Shown here: in pieces, positions 47,682 through 56,937 of the stretch
Numbering within the stretch: the stretch's first letter is position 1
How the letters are laid out: every line of letters begins with the position of its first letter
Assembly: GCF_002258315.1 (NCBI RefSeq)
Contig: NZ_NOYD01000029.1
Location: 1-64,000, forward strand
DNA from: Rhodococcus sp. 06-462-5
GTDB taxonomy: Bacteria > Actinomycetota > Actinomycetes > Mycobacteriales > Mycobacteriaceae
Reading direction: 5' to 3'
Length of the DNA stretch: 64,000 nt
The notes under the pieces: model-generated
Database searches by the model: none
Told to the model about the DNA's origin: nothing
Seen by the model: only the letters and a program-made list of their open reading frames with translations
Translations under genes and position numbers: made by a program

Positions 47682-50527
47682 GGGGCGCTCACTCGGCCTT
47701 GGCTCTGCATTTCCACCTGCGCGTCGAGACGGGCACCGAGACTACGGAGCACGTCGAGTACCAACCCGACCACGATGAGATACACACCGAGGTCGAAGAA
47801 CAATGCGGTGACCAACTTGATGTCGCCGAGAATCGGCAACGTCACCTCCAACGTCGCCGAGGACAACGCCGGGGCACCGAGGAACATCGACGCCACCGCG
47901 GTACCGGCCGCGAAGATCAGCCCGAGTCCGAGGATCTTTCCGGCGTCGATCGGCACTGCCTCGCCGAGCTCGTAGCGCCCACCCGCCAGGTACCGCAGCA
48001 CCAGCGCGAGTCCGGCGGTGAGCCCACCGGCGAAACCGCCGCCGGGGGCGTTGTGGCCGGAGAAGAAGAAGTAGATCGAGAGCACCATGATCGTGGGGAA
48101 GATCAACCGCGTCGTGACCTCGAGAATCAACGAGCGATGTCGTGGATCGATGAGATCGCCGCCGAGCAACCACGTCGTCTCCGCAGCGAAATTCGCATCC
48201 GAGGACGATGCGGGGGCGTCGGACACCCGCGGAGCGCTGCCGAACCGGCGGTTACGGAAGACCAGGCTGGCCACGCCCGTTGCCGCGACGAGGAGAACGC
48301 AGATCTCGCCGAGGGTGTCCCAGGCACGGATGTCCACGAGGATGACGTTGATGACGTTCTTGCCGTCGCCCAGGTCGTATGCGGCGTCCGGCAGGAGCAG
48401 CGACACCGGTGCCGTGTTTCGGGCGTTCATCGCGAATGCGCCCAGCACACTGACGGTCGCTCCGACGGCGACGGCCAGCACGGCGCGGGGGGCCCGCGAA
48501 CCGGCCGAGCCTCGATCGTCTACCTCGGCAGGCAGCTTGCGCAGCACCAAGACGAACACCACGAGGGTGAGGGTCTCGACGAGGAACTGGGTCAGGGCCA
48601 GGTCCGGTGCGCCGTGAATGGCGAAGATGACGCCGCAGCCGTAGCCGGTGAGCCCGACGAGGATGACGCTGGCCAGGCGGTTGCGCATCACCGTGGCTCC
48701 GAGGCCACCGGCGATCATGATCACGCCGATGACCAGCTGCAATGGGGTGTTCCACAGGGTGTAGTCCAGGCCGGAGTCCTGGCCGACGAGCAACACGATC
48801 ATCGGCAGCAGCACCAGAGTCAGCAGGATCGTGCCCTGGGTGAGGGGGAGCGAACCACGCTGGGTGGTGCCGGTCAGGCGGATGGACAGGGCGTCCATGT
48901 ACTTGAGCACGTTGTCGTAGATGCGGTCTGCATTGCCGAGCGGGGGGTGCTCGAACTTGAGCCGATTCACCACCCGGTGCGCGATGAACAACCCGACACC
49001 GCCGGTGACGACGATGACCGTGAGCGCGAGCGGAAGGTTGAATCCGTGCCAGAGGGCCAGGTGGTAGGGCTCCTGGCCGTACGACGGGAGGGTGCGGGCG
49101 TAGGGACTGACGATGCGGTCGACGATCGAGGATCCGAATCCGGCGATCACGCCGAGAACCGCCAGGAAAGCAGGTGCAGCCAGGAACAGTGCGGACGGTG
49201 CGTGCATCGCCCTGACCGACGGACTCGGACGCTTGAGCTGCTTGCGTGCGAACGCGCCCCAGACGAACCGGATGCTGTAGGTGACTGTGAGGATCGAGCC
49301 GATCACCAGGCCTGCGACGACGACCGCCGCGACCGTTGGATCGAGCGTCGGCGTGCTGATCACGGCCGACAACGCCGTCTCCTTGCCGACGAAACCGAGC
49401 ATCGGCGGGAGTCCGGCCATGCTGGCCGCGGCCAGCGCCGCTATCGCGGCGAGCCAGGGAGCCTTCTTGCCCAGGTGGGCGAGTTTGCGGATGTCGCGGG
49501 TGCCGGTGGTGTGATCGACGATGCCCACGACCATGAACAGCGCCGCTTTGAACATCGCGTGTGCGATCACCATCGTCAGGCCGGCGAGCATGGCCTTTTC
49601 CGAGCCGATGCCGACCAGGACCATGAGGAAGCCGAGCTGGCTGACGGTTCCGAACGCGAGAATCAGCTTGAGGTCGAATGCGCGCAGAGCTCGCCATCCG
49701 GCCAGGATCATCGACAGCAGTCCGAGGCTGATCACGGTGGCGCGCCACGGGCCGGAATCGGCAAACCCCGGGGCCAGGCGTGCCACCAGGTAGATGCCTG
49801 CTTTGACCATCGCGGCGGCATGGAGGTAGCCGCTGACCGGCGTCGGTGCGGCCATGGCTCCTGGCAGCCAGAAGTGCAGTGGCACGATGGCCGACTTGCT
49901 CAGTGCGCCGATGAGAACCAGCACGATCGCGACACCGGGCAACCAGCCGCCCGGCGCGTTCGCGACCAGCTCGGAGAGGTTGTAGGTGCCGGACACCTGG
50001 CCGAGGATGATGATGCCGACCAGCATCGCCAGCCCGCCGGCGGTGGTGACGAGCAGTGCCTGAGTGGCTGCGCGTCTGCTCGAGGCTCGCTCGGCGTAGT
50101 GGCCGACGAGCAGGAACGACAGGACCGTCGTGATTTCCCAGAAGATGTAGAGCACCAGCATGTTGTCGCTGGTGATGAGGCCGAACATCGCACCGGAGAA
50201 CGCGACCATCTCGGCGGCGAACAGTCCGAGCCGGGGCTCGTCGTCCTCGAAGTAGCGTGCGCAGTAGAGCAGAATCAGTGCGCCGATGCCGAGGACCAGC
50301 AGCGACATGATGGCGGCGAGGGAGTCGAACCGCATGTCGATGTTCATCGACAGGCCGGGGACCCATTCGATGTTCAGCTTCTGATCGGTTCCCCAGTTGC
50401 CGAACACCCAGATCAGGCTGAGCAGGGGTACGAGTGCGAGGGGGAAGAAGGCATTGCGACCCCACAACCGGACCAGCAGCGGCGCGAGCAGCGCGGCGGC
50501 GGCGTGCGCAAGAAGAATGGCGAGCAA
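47678..50527 (-). CDS. mnhA: Mrp/Mnh antiporter subunit A fused to subunit B
   Basis: A 949-aa membrane protein. The N-terminal about 500 residues are the NuoL-like antiporter core (WEITTVLSFLLVGHYAERAS, LSKSAIVPLHFWLPGAMAAP, PTPVSGYLHAAAMVKAGIYL). They are followed by the MnhA C-terminal part with GYGCGVIFAIHGAPDLALTQ, FLVETLTLVVFVLVLRKLP. The last about 150 residues are an MnhB domain (PTIMVLSIYFFFSGHNAPGG, GFAGGLTAGLALVLRYLAGG). TTG 50527 has GGAGTGA upstream. First gene of the mnhA-C-D-E-F-G operon; no separate mnhB exists. Confidence 0.94.
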   Translation of the reverse strand: MLAILLAHAAAALLAPLLVRLWGRNAFFPLALVPLLSLIWVFGNWGTDQKLNIEWVPGLSMNIDMRFDSLAAIMSLLVLGIGALILLYCARYFEDDEPRLGLFAAEMVAFSGAMFGLITSDNMLVLYIFWEITTVLSFLLVGHYAERASSRRAATQALLVTTAGGLAMLVGIIILGQVSGTYNLSELVANAPGGWLPGVAIVLVLIGALSKSAIVPLHFWLPGAMAAPTPVSGYLHAAAMVKAGIYLVARLAPGFADSGPWRATVISLGLLSMILAGWRALRAFDLKLILAFGTVSQLGFLMVLVGIGSEKAMLAGLTMVIAHAMFKAALFMVVGIVDHTTGTRDIRKLAHLGKKAPWLAAIAALAAASMAGLPPMLGFVGKETALSAVISTPTLDPTVAAVVVAGLVIGSILTVTYSIRFVWGAFARKQLKRPSPSVRAMHAPSALFLAAPAFLAVLGVIAGFGSSIVDRIVSPYARTLPSYGQEPYHLALWHGFNLPLALTVIVVTGGVGLFIAHRVVNRLKFEHPPLGNADRIYDNVLKYMDALSIRLTGTTQRGSLPLTQGTILLTLVLLPMIVLLVGQDSGLDYTLWNTPLQLVIGVIMIAGGLGATVMRNRLASVILVGLTGYGCGVIFAIHGAPDLALTQFLVETLTLVVFVLVLRKLPAEVDDRGSAGSRAPRAVLAVAVGATVSVLGAFAMNARNTAPVSLLLPDAAYDLGDGKNVINVILVDIRAWDTLGEICVLLVAATGVASLVFRNRRFGSAPRVSDAPASSSDANFAAETTWLLGGDLIDPRHRSLILEVTTRLIFPTIMVLSIYFFFSGHNAPGGGFAGGLTAGLALVLRYLAGGRYELGEAVPIDAGKILGLGLIFAAGTAVASMFLGAPALSSATLEVTLPILGDIKLVTALFFDLGVYLIVVGLVLDVLRSLGARLDAQVEMQSQGRVSAP

Positions 50528-50758
50528 AAATCACTCCGTCGTCTCGGTCGCATCGGCGGTGAAACCGAGCGGTGGTCGTAGGGCGGCGATGAGTAGGGTG
50601 TGCGAAGTCCGTATGAAATTCGATGCGAAGCTTTGGGAAGTAACGAACCGGTCGCCGATCGGCAGCCGTGAGTTGTCGATGTCCACTTTACTTTGCGTGG
50701 TCGGACGCGTGCCAAGCGGTACAGAACGGCCGCAAGTCCGTGAGAGGGGAGCGCGCCG

Positions 50759-51169
50759 GTGACCGAGCCGAATCTCATTCGGACCGCCGGGCTGGCGTAC
50801 GTCCGGGATCGTCGAATGATTCAGACGCGATCGGTCGGCAAATCTGCGTTCTACATGGCGGGCGGAAAGATCGACCCCGGCGAGACACCCGAGCAAGCAC
50901 TCCATCGTGAGATCAGGGAAGAGCTCGATGCGGCGGTGACGGACGCCCGATTGCTCGGCGTGTTCGAGTGCGAGGCCTGGGGGCACCCGGCGGGCACCCC
51001 GCTCGAGATCACCTGTTTCCTCGCCGATCTGGCGAACGATCCGACGCCGACCAGCGAAATTGCCGAGATCAGGTACTTCACCCGGGACGAGTACGCGGCG
51101 ATGCCCGACGTCGCTCCTGGATCCCTGATGGTGTTCGACCGGATGAGAGCACTCGATTTGATCGACTGA
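50759..51169 (+). CDS. Nudix hydrolase
   Basis: A 136-aa Nudix protein with the box GGKIDPGETPEQALHREIRE plus ELDA, close to GX5EX7REVXEEXGU. MutT-like size. Unusual short spacing between IRTAGLAYVRDRRMIQTRSV and the box is typical of small 8-oxo-dGTPase-like members, but substrate cannot be told from sequence. GTG 50759 has GGGGAG upstream. It has its own promoter region of about 230 bases, shared with mnhA. Confidence 0.85.
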   Translation: MTEPNLIRTAGLAYVRDRRMIQTRSVGKSAFYMAGGKIDPGETPEQALHREIREELDAAVTDARLLGVFECEAWGHPAGTPLEITCFLADLANDPTPTSEIAEIRYFTRDEYAAMPDVAPGSLMVFDRMRALDLID

Positions 51170-51175
51170 AGCGGG

Positions 51176-51206
51176 TATGTTGGAGACGGGAGAACGTACG
51201 TTCTCC
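51176..51206 (+). promoter_or_regulatory. 18-bp perfect palindrome at the start of transcription of the PEP-mutase-family gene
   Basis: GGAGAACGTACGTTCTCC (51189-51206) is perfectly self-complementary. A -10 candidate TATGTT (51176-51181) places transcription start at the first bases of the palindrome, 25 nt before the Shine-Dalgarno/ATG region of the next gene. This is a classic repressor operator position. No regulator gene lies next to it. Confidence 0.6.
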
Positions 51207-51230
51207 ACCGGCCACCGTTGAGGAGTACCC

Positions 51231-51983
51231 ATGACGAACCTGTCCCAGAAAGCCACAACCCTGCTCGAGCTGCACCAGCCAGGAAACCCGGTCGTACTGC
51301 CGACCGTGTGGGATGCCTGGTCCGCCAACCTTGCCGTGTCCGCAGGCTTCACCGCGCTGACCGTCGGAAGCCACCCCGTCGCCGACTCCGTCGGCAAGCC
51401 CGACAACGAAGGCATGACCTTCGACGAACTGCTCACCCGCATCTCGCAGATCTCCGCAGCCGTCGACGTGCCGCTGTCGGTCGACATCGAAGCCGGCTAC
51501 GGCGAGGATCCCAAGCGACTGATCGACGGCCTCATCTCCGTCGGAGCCGTCGGCCTCAACATCGAGGACACCGTGCACAGCGAGGGCGGGCGCCTCCGTG
51601 AAGCGCAGGAACACGCCGACTTCGTCGGAGCACTGCGCGCAGCGTCCGACGCCACCGACGTCCACGTGGTCATCAACGCCCGCACCGACCTGTTCGTCAA
51701 GGCGATCGGCGACGAGAGCGACCGCGTCGACCGCGCCATCGCACGCCTGAAGCTGGCCGCCGCGGCCGGAGCCGACTCGCTCTACCCCGTCGGATTCCAC
51801 AACGACGCCGATTACAAGCGCCTCGCCGAGGAACTCCCACTGCCCATCAATGCCATCGCCAACCCCGCCGAAGGCGACCTGAAGCACTTCGCATCCCTCG
51901 GCGTCGGCCGCATCAGCTTCGGTCCGATCTTCCAGATGACACTCGCCAAGCGGGCAGAGGAAGTCCTCGCGCGCTGGAAGTAA
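51231..51983 (+). CDS. Isocitrate lyase/PEP mutase superfamily protein
   Basis: A 250-aa (beta/alpha)8 protein: VVLPTVWDAWSANLAVSAGF, FTALTVGSHPVADSVGKPDN, PLSVDIEAGYGEDPKRLIDG (metal-binding Asp/Glu), VGLNIEDTVHSEGGRL and INARTDLFVK. It lacks the catalytic KKCGH motif of isocitrate lyases and resembles oxaloacetate hydrolase/2-methylisocitrate-lyase-like members of unknown substrate. GAGGAG precedes ATG 51231. Controlled by the palindrome above. Confidence 0.88.
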   Translation: MTNLSQKATTLLELHQPGNPVVLPTVWDAWSANLAVSAGFTALTVGSHPVADSVGKPDNEGMTFDELLTRISQISAAVDVPLSVDIEAGYGEDPKRLIDGLISVGAVGLNIEDTVHSEGGRLREAQEHADFVGALRAASDATDVHVVINARTDLFVKAIGDESDRVDRAIARLKLAAAAGADSLYPVGFHNDADYKRLAEELPLPINAIANPAEGDLKHFASLGVGRISFGPIFQMTLAKRAEEVLARWK

Positions 51984-51990
51984 ATGCCTC

Positions 51991-52042
51991 CGGCAGTGGT
52001 GTGGTCGAGTGCCGCAGAGGGCACCTAACCGCACCACTGCCG
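51991..52042. terminator. Bidirectional terminator between convergent genes
   Basis: CGGCAGTGGTG (51991-52001) pairs perfectly with CACCACTGCCG (52032-52042), with an inner GTGCC/GGCAC stem. It fills the 60-base gap between the stops of the PEP-mutase-family gene and the AAA+ gene. No T tract on either side, as is common for actinobacterial terminators. Confidence 0.65.
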
Positions 52043-54223
52043 CTAGGCACTCCCGTAGGCCCGCAGATGCGCCACCTGCTCGGGATCGAGTGACGGCTTC
52101 ACCGTCGCCCGAGCGGCGGCGACATCGGCGGCGGTGACGTCGGCTGCATCCATCGACCGGCGCATCGCCGTCAACGCGGCCTCACGCAGCAAGGCCGCGC
52201 AGTCGGCCGCGGAGTAGCCGTCGAGATCGCGCGCCAGCGACTCCAGATCCACGTCCTCGGCGAGCGGGATGGATTTGCCCGACGCCTTCAGGATGTCCAC
52301 GCGGGCATCGGAATCCGGCGGCGGCACGAACACCAGGCGCTCGAGTCGACCGGGGCGCAACAGGGCGGGATCGATCAGATCGGGCCGATTGGTCGCCCCG
52401 AGTACGACGACGTCGCGCAACGGTTCGACGCCGTCGAGTTCGGTCAGCAGCGCCGCGACAACGCGGTCGCCGACGCCGGAATCCGAGCTCTGGCCGCGTC
52501 GGGGGACGAGCGCATCCACCTCGTCCAGGAAGATCAGCGACGGAGCGGAATCGCGGGCACGCTGAAACAGTTCTCGCACAGCCTTTTCCGATGATCCGAC
52601 CCATTTGTCCATCAGTTCCGCGCCCTTGACCGAGTGCACGCTGAGCTGCCCGGAACTGGCCAGCGCTCGCACGAGGAACGTCTTGCCGCAGCCGGGTGGA
52701 CCGTACAGCAGAACTCCTCGCGGCGGCTCGATTCCCAAGCGCGCGAACGAATCCGGGTGACGCAGCGGCCACAGTACCGCCTCGGTGAGCGCTTGCTTGG
52801 TCTCCACCATGTCGCCGACGTCGTCGAGCGTGAGACTGCCGATGGCCAGTTCTTCGCTACCCGAGCGCGACAGTGGACGGATCACCTGGAGAGCGCCCAC
52901 CAGATCGTCCTGCGTCAACGAGGCCGCGGCCGAATCGTTCGATGCGCGAGCCGCCGCCCGCAGCGCCGCCTCCCGCGTCAGTGCGGCCAGATCGGCGACC
53001 ACGAAACCCGGTGTTCGAGAAGTTATCTCGGCCAGATCGACGTCGCCCTGCGGAACCTTGCGCAGCAGATGCTCGAGCAGACCCTTGCGGCCTGCCGCGT
53101 CGGGCAGGGTGAGGGTGAGCTCACGGTCGCACAGGTCCTGACCGCGCAACCGGGGATCGGTTGCCTCCGGGTGAGCCGTCGTCGCGATCAACGCCAGACC
53201 GGGAGTGTCCACGGCCCGGCGCAGCACGTCGAGGACGAACGTGGACGCCGGTTCGGGAACGGAGGGCAGCAACGCGTCGACGTCGGTGATCAGCAGAACC
53301 CCGGAGCCGGCGAGTTCGTCGACTGCCGCGGTGACCCGGTCCACCCGAGCCGAGGCCTCCAGCGCACCGATCGACGGTCCGTCCAGCACGACGCATGCGC
53401 GTTCGCCGATGACCGCGCGCGCCAACGTCGCCTTGCCGACCCCGCCCGGTCCGGTGATCAACACCCCAAGATGCGGCGACGCGCCCAGCGTCGCCAACAG
53501 CTCCGACTCGTCCAACGCCAGCCGCAGCCACTCGGTGAGTTTCGACTGTTGGGCGCTCACTCCCACCAGATCCGCCACACTCACCGGCGGTGCCGCGGAC
53601 TTCGGGGCCGGAATCGACGCAGCCGACGGCTGTGCAGCGGTGACGGTGCCGGAGCCCCAGCCGACCGCCGAATTGGGCTGCACACTCACCGGCCCACCCG
53701 ACGGGTCGACAGCCGAGACCGTCAACAGTTCGGTGGTCCACGCAACCCCGAACGTCCTCGACAGCGCCTGCGTCGCAGACGTGGTCGAGGTGCCGGGTCC
53801 GAGATCGCGGGGGAGGAGCGAGACCGTATCGCCCACCGTCAGCACCTTACCGAGCAACGCTTGGCGCAGGGTGGCGTCGGAGATGGAACCGGTGGCGAGC
53901 GCGGATCCTGTCACCGTGACGGTCCTTGCCCCGTAAACGGTGACGGGTCCGACTGCGACAGAAGCATTTTCGCGAAGTCCGGTGTTGGAGAGAGTGACGT
54001 CGTCCAGCAATGCGGTGCCCTGAGGGGATCCGTCGGGAGCCGCTGCGACGACGGCGGCAGTGCGACGAGAACCGATGAGCGACACGGCATCCCACTCCCG
54101 CAGGCCGAGAGCCGCGAGAACTTCCGGATGCAGGCGCACGACGCCGCGTCGGGCGTCGGCCGCCGAGGTGTTGAGGCGGGCGGTGAGAACGAGCTCAGGC
54201 GTCGTCGAGCGGGATTCGGTCAC
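52043..54223 (-). CDS. Two-domain AAA+ ATPase, CDC48-like (Rv0435c-like)
   Basis: A 726-aa ATPase. The N-terminal about 180 residues form a CDC48-like double-psi/beta substrate-binding region (RGVVRLHPEVLAALGLREWD, VSLIGSRRTAAVV). D1 (about 230-410) has GPGGVGKATLA and LLITDVDALLP: the Walker A Thr/Ser is Ala and the Walker B Glu is missing. D2 (about 465-700) is intact: GPPGCGKTFLVRALA, LIFLDEVDALVPRRG, VVVLGATNRPDLIDPALLRP and LRPGRLER-type arginine finger. It should unfold or remodel proteins using D2. GTG start. Same position as in M. tuberculosis, ahead of pssA. Confidence 0.9.
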   Translation of the reverse strand: MTESRSTTPELVLTARLNTSAADARRGVVRLHPEVLAALGLREWDAVSLIGSRRTAAVVAAAPDGSPQGTALLDDVTLSNTGLRENASVAVGPVTVYGARTVTVTGSALATGSISDATLRQALLGKVLTVGDTVSLLPRDLGPGTSTTSATQALSRTFGVAWTTELLTVSAVDPSGGPVSVQPNSAVGWGSGTVTAAQPSAASIPAPKSAAPPVSVADLVGVSAQQSKLTEWLRLALDESELLATLGASPHLGVLITGPGGVGKATLARAVIGERACVVLDGPSIGALEASARVDRVTAAVDELAGSGVLLITDVDALLPSVPEPASTFVLDVLRRAVDTPGLALIATTAHPEATDPRLRGQDLCDRELTLTLPDAAGRKGLLEHLLRKVPQGDVDLAEITSRTPGFVVADLAALTREAALRAAARASNDSAAASLTQDDLVGALQVIRPLSRSGSEELAIGSLTLDDVGDMVETKQALTEAVLWPLRHPDSFARLGIEPPRGVLLYGPPGCGKTFLVRALASSGQLSVHSVKGAELMDKWVGSSEKAVRELFQRARDSAPSLIFLDEVDALVPRRGQSSDSGVGDRVVAALLTELDGVEPLRDVVVLGATNRPDLIDPALLRPGRLERLVFVPPPDSDARVDILKASGKSIPLAEDVDLESLARDLDGYSAADCAALLREAALTAMRRSMDAADVTAADVAAARATVKPSLDPEQVAHLRAYGSA

Positions 54224-54247
54224 ACACCCAACATTAGCCGCGAGGCA

Positions 54248-55102
54248 CTAGCTGCGAGGTCGACGCAGTCCCAGACGAGCCTGCGAACGCCGATTGTTGC
54301 CCGGTGCGCGTCGGATGGCCCGGCGCTCTGCGCGGCGCTCGGCCGGCTTGGCGTCCCAGGTGTACGGGCGCGCGGCCGTCCACCGCTGCGAGCGCACCGC
54401 GAACGGGATGTGCACCAGGTAGGCCAGCACCAAGCCCATCAGCAGGATCAGCGGGAAGGTGATGAGCGCGGCGGCGAGCAGCGCGACGAGCACCAGCAGG
54501 ATCGCGGCCAGCCGCGGCGGCACCGAGACCGTCTTGAGCGCCAACGTGGGGATGCGGCTGACAATCAGACCGGCGGTGAGGATCGCCCATCCGGCGACGA
54601 CGTAGAACGAGGCCCACCAGCCGTCGCCGAATTGCTCGAAGCCCGCGATCGGTGCCATGGCGATGAGCGCTCCGGCGGGGGCGGGAACACCGGTGAAGTA
54701 CTCACGCGCGTAGGCAGGCGTGTCGTCCTCGTCGAGCAGGGTGTTGAAGCGCGCGAGGCGGAGCACGATGCTCACGGCGTAGACCAGAGCCACGATCCAG
54801 CCGCCGCTGCTGCCCTCGAGCAGCGTCACGTACAGCACCAGCGCCGGGGCCACACCGAACGAGATGGCGTCGGACAGCGAGTCCAGTTCGGCGCCGATCT
54901 TGCTGGTGGCGTCGAGCAATCGGGCGATGCGACCGTCCAGTGCGTCGAGGATCGCAGCGGCACCGATCATGGCGAGCGCGGTGCCGAGCTGGCCGTCGAG
55001 GGCGAACTTGACCGCGGACAGGCCCGAGCACAGCGCGAGAATCGTGACGACGGACGGGAGCAGACGGATGGCAGCAGGCGGCTTCGCGCGTCTGGTGATC
55101 AT
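54248..55102 (-). CDS. pssA: CDP-diacylglycerol-serine O-phosphatidyltransferase
   Basis: A 284-aa membrane enzyme making phosphatidylserine. The CDP-alcohol phosphotransferase motif (DGx2ARx8Gx3Dx3D) is visible as AILDALDGRIARLLDATSKI followed by GAELDSLSDAISFG. About eight helices follow, then a basic tail. ATG 55102 lies 8 nt after psd; the pair supplies phosphatidylethanolamine. Confidence 0.93.
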   Translation of the reverse strand: MITRRAKPPAAIRLLPSVVTILALCSGLSAVKFALDGQLGTALAMIGAAAILDALDGRIARLLDATSKIGAELDSLSDAISFGVAPALVLYVTLLEGSSGGWIVALVYAVSIVLRLARFNTLLDEDDTPAYAREYFTGVPAPAGALIAMAPIAGFEQFGDGWWASFYVVAGWAILTAGLIVSRIPTLALKTVSVPPRLAAILLVLVALLAAALITFPLILLMGLVLAYLVHIPFAVRSQRWTAARPYTWDAKPAERRAERRAIRRAPGNNRRSQARLGLRRPRS

Positions 55103-55110
55103 GTCGGTTT

Positions 55111-55854
55111 CTACTGCGGAAGCTCGGCGAGGACGGTCTCGGCTCCGACGGCGCGTTGGCCGCGTTCGACCAGAAGTGTGGTGCCCGCGGGGAAGTAGGT
55201 GTCGACGCGGGAGCCGAATCGGATCAGGCCGTACGTGTCGCCGATCGACAGGGTGTCTCCGACCTTCGCGTTGTTGATGATGCGTCGAGCGATGAGGCCT
55301 GCGATCTGTACGACGGCGACATCTTGGCCGGAGTCGGTCCTGATGTGCATGCTGTTGCGCTCGTTGACCTCGCTGGCCTCGGCCAGGTCCGCGGACTTGA
55401 ACTGGCCCTTTCGGTGCACGACCTCCACCACTCGACCGGCGACGGGAACGCGCTGCACGTGCACGTCGAGAACCGAGAGGAAGATGCTCACGCGCGGAAC
55501 CGGCTGCGAGCCCAGATCGAGCTCGGCGGGCGGGACGGCGGTGTCGACGAGCGTGACCAGGCCGTCGGCGGGAGCGACGACGACGCCGGGGCGGTTCGGC
55601 GGCACTCGCGACGGGTGGCGGAAGAAGGTGGCGCAGGCTCCGGCGGCAACGAGACCGGCGTTGCGAACCCACTTGGAACGGCGGCCGAGAACTGCGACGG
55701 CGAGCGGACCTCCGACGAACGGCAGCCCTGCGGGGTGTAGCGGTGGAACCGTTTCACGAACCAAATCGACGATGTGAGCCACTCCGGTGCGGGGCGGTTG
55801 ACCAATCGGGGCGGGACGGCGTGCCACGGTCTCCTCTAACTTTTCGTCGGACAT
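55111..55854 (-). CDS. psd: Phosphatidylserine decarboxylase
   Basis: A 247-aa pro-enzyme that self-cleaves to generate a pyruvoyl group and converts phosphatidylserine to phosphatidylethanolamine. The cleavage site is the Gly-Ser of [15 protein letters not shown] near the C-terminus; other features are [29 protein letters not shown] and [11 protein letters not shown]. The sequence and length fit the archaeal/actinobacterial short form. ATG 55854; first of the psd-pssA pair. Confidence 0.93.
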   Translation of the reverse strand: MSDEKLEETVARRPAPIGQPPRTGVAHIVDLVRETVPPLHPAGLPFVGGPLAVAVLGRRSKWVRNAGLVAAGACATFFRHPSRVPPNRPGVVVAPADGLVTLVDTAVPPAELDLGSQPVPRVSIFLSVLDVHVQRVPVAGRVVEVVHRKGQFKSADLAEASEVNERNSMHIRTDSGQDVAVVQIAGLIARRIINNAKVGDTLSIGDTYGLIRFGSRVDTYFPAGTTLLVERGQRAVGAETVLAELPQ

Positions 55855-55894
55855 GGGCTGGCAGTTCGTGGTGCTGGAACAAGGTGCAGACGCG

Positions 55895-55940
55895 CGACTG
55901 CCGAGGCCCTCACAGCGTACGTGAGGTGCCCCGGCAGTCG
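55895..55940. terminator. Hairpin terminator downstream of the GlsB-like gene
   Basis: CGACTGCCG (55895-55903) pairs with CGGCAGTCG (55932-55940), with an inner CCTCAC/GTGAGG stem. It begins 16 nt after the stop of the small membrane protein gene and precedes psd. No T tract. It probably ends the GlsB-like transcript. Confidence 0.6.
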
Positions 55941-55956
55941 AGAAGTGCGAGTGAAA

Positions 55957-56223
55957 TCAGACGCGGCTGCGACCCGTCACGAGCTTGACCAGGAACAGCA
56001 GGATGCACGCGCCCAAGAGGCAGGTGATGAAGCTGAAGATGATTCCGCCGCCCTCGACGTCGAGGAAGGTGCTGAGCAGGAAGCCGCCCAGGAGGCCGCC
56101 GATGATGCCGACGACGATGTTCAGGATGATGCCCATCTGAGCATCGGTCTTCATGATCTTGCTACCGATCCAGCCGGCCAGTCCGCCGATGATGATCCAG
56201 CCTACAAATCCGAGTCCCAACAT
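55957..56223 (-). CDS. GlsB/YeaQ/YmgE-type stress membrane protein
   Basis: An 88-aa protein with three glycine-rich helices: GFVGWIIIGGLAGWIGSKIM, GIILNIVVGIIGGLLGGFLL and IIFSFITCLLGACILLFLVK. This matches the transglycosylase-associated/GlsB family induced by envelope or general stress. Single gene ending in the hairpin terminator; ATG 56223 with GGGGG upstream. Confidence 0.88.
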   Translation of the reverse strand: MLGLGFVGWIIIGGLAGWIGSKIMKTDAQMGIILNIVVGIIGGLLGGFLLSTFLDVEGGGIIFSFITCLLGACILLFLVKLVTGRSRV

Positions 56224-56311
56224 AGGGTGCCCCCACTTTCCGTTCGTGTCTGTTGCTTGTCGAGACGACGGATGCCCGTGGGAAACGAACCTGAAACATT
56301 CCTGAGAAAAG

Positions 56312-56776
56312 TTATTTCGAGCTCGACTTCTCGCTCTCGGTCTTGATACGACGCAGAGTCTTGTTCATGCCGTCGATCAACTCCACGTCGAATTCGTCGA
56401 TGCCACCGAGGACGCGTTGCACCAGGAACGACGACACAGCCGACGTGCCCGTCGGCGCTTCGCGCTTCTCGACCACGGTCGTTCCGGTGGCGGTCGGGGT
56501 GAGGGTGTAGGACCAGATCGTCTTGTTCTCGGCGACGCGGAACGCGAGTTCACGGTTGGGCTCGAACGTGACGACCTTGGAGGTGGTCGGCCACACGAGC
56601 ATTCCCTTGCGATTGACGTTGAGCGTCTTGGTGCCCTTGCCGACCGGTCCGCCGAAGACCTTCATCTTCTTGCACTGTGGGCTCCACTCACCCATGCGCT
56701 GCAGGTCCGAGACGACGGACCAGACGGTCTCGGGGCTCGCGGCGATGTCGATCGTGGCTTCGAGAGTCTTGCTCAA
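56312..56776 (-). CDS. SRPBCC (START-like) family protein
   Basis: A 154-aa START/Bet v1-type ligand-binding protein of the polyketide cyclase/dehydrase group: ATIDIAASPETVWSVVSDLQ, RMGEWSPQCKKMKVFGG, FEPNRELAFRVAENKTIWSY and EKREAPTGTS. TTG 56776 is the start, since GGAGG lies 6 nt upstream. The ligand is unknown. Confidence 0.85.
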   Translation of the reverse strand: MSKTLEATIDIAASPETVWSVVSDLQRMGEWSPQCKKMKVFGGPVGKGTKTLNVNRKGMLVWPTTSKVVTFEPNRELAFRVAENKTIWSYTLTPTATGTTVVEKREAPTGTSAVSSFLVQRVLGGIDEFDVELIDGMNKTLRRIKTESEKSSSK

Positions 56777-56937
56777 CGTGGGCCTCCAGGTAGTGAAGTA
56801 GATGCAACTGAATGTCACACTCAATCGTGCGCATCCTATGTGTCAACGGACACAGTTGGCTACGCAGGTGAGCAGAAGTTCGTAGCCCACTACGAATTAC
56901 CGCTCACCTGGGGTCGTTCCGCAGGCTCCACTCCCGC

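Noticed and set aside
47699-50581. A 960-codon open frame on the plus strand opposite mnhA
   Set aside because: It is a mirror frame caused by high GC at third positions; its composition (His, Gln, Arg, Asp-rich) is not protein-like, and the minus strand encodes a recognisable MnhA-MnhB fusion.
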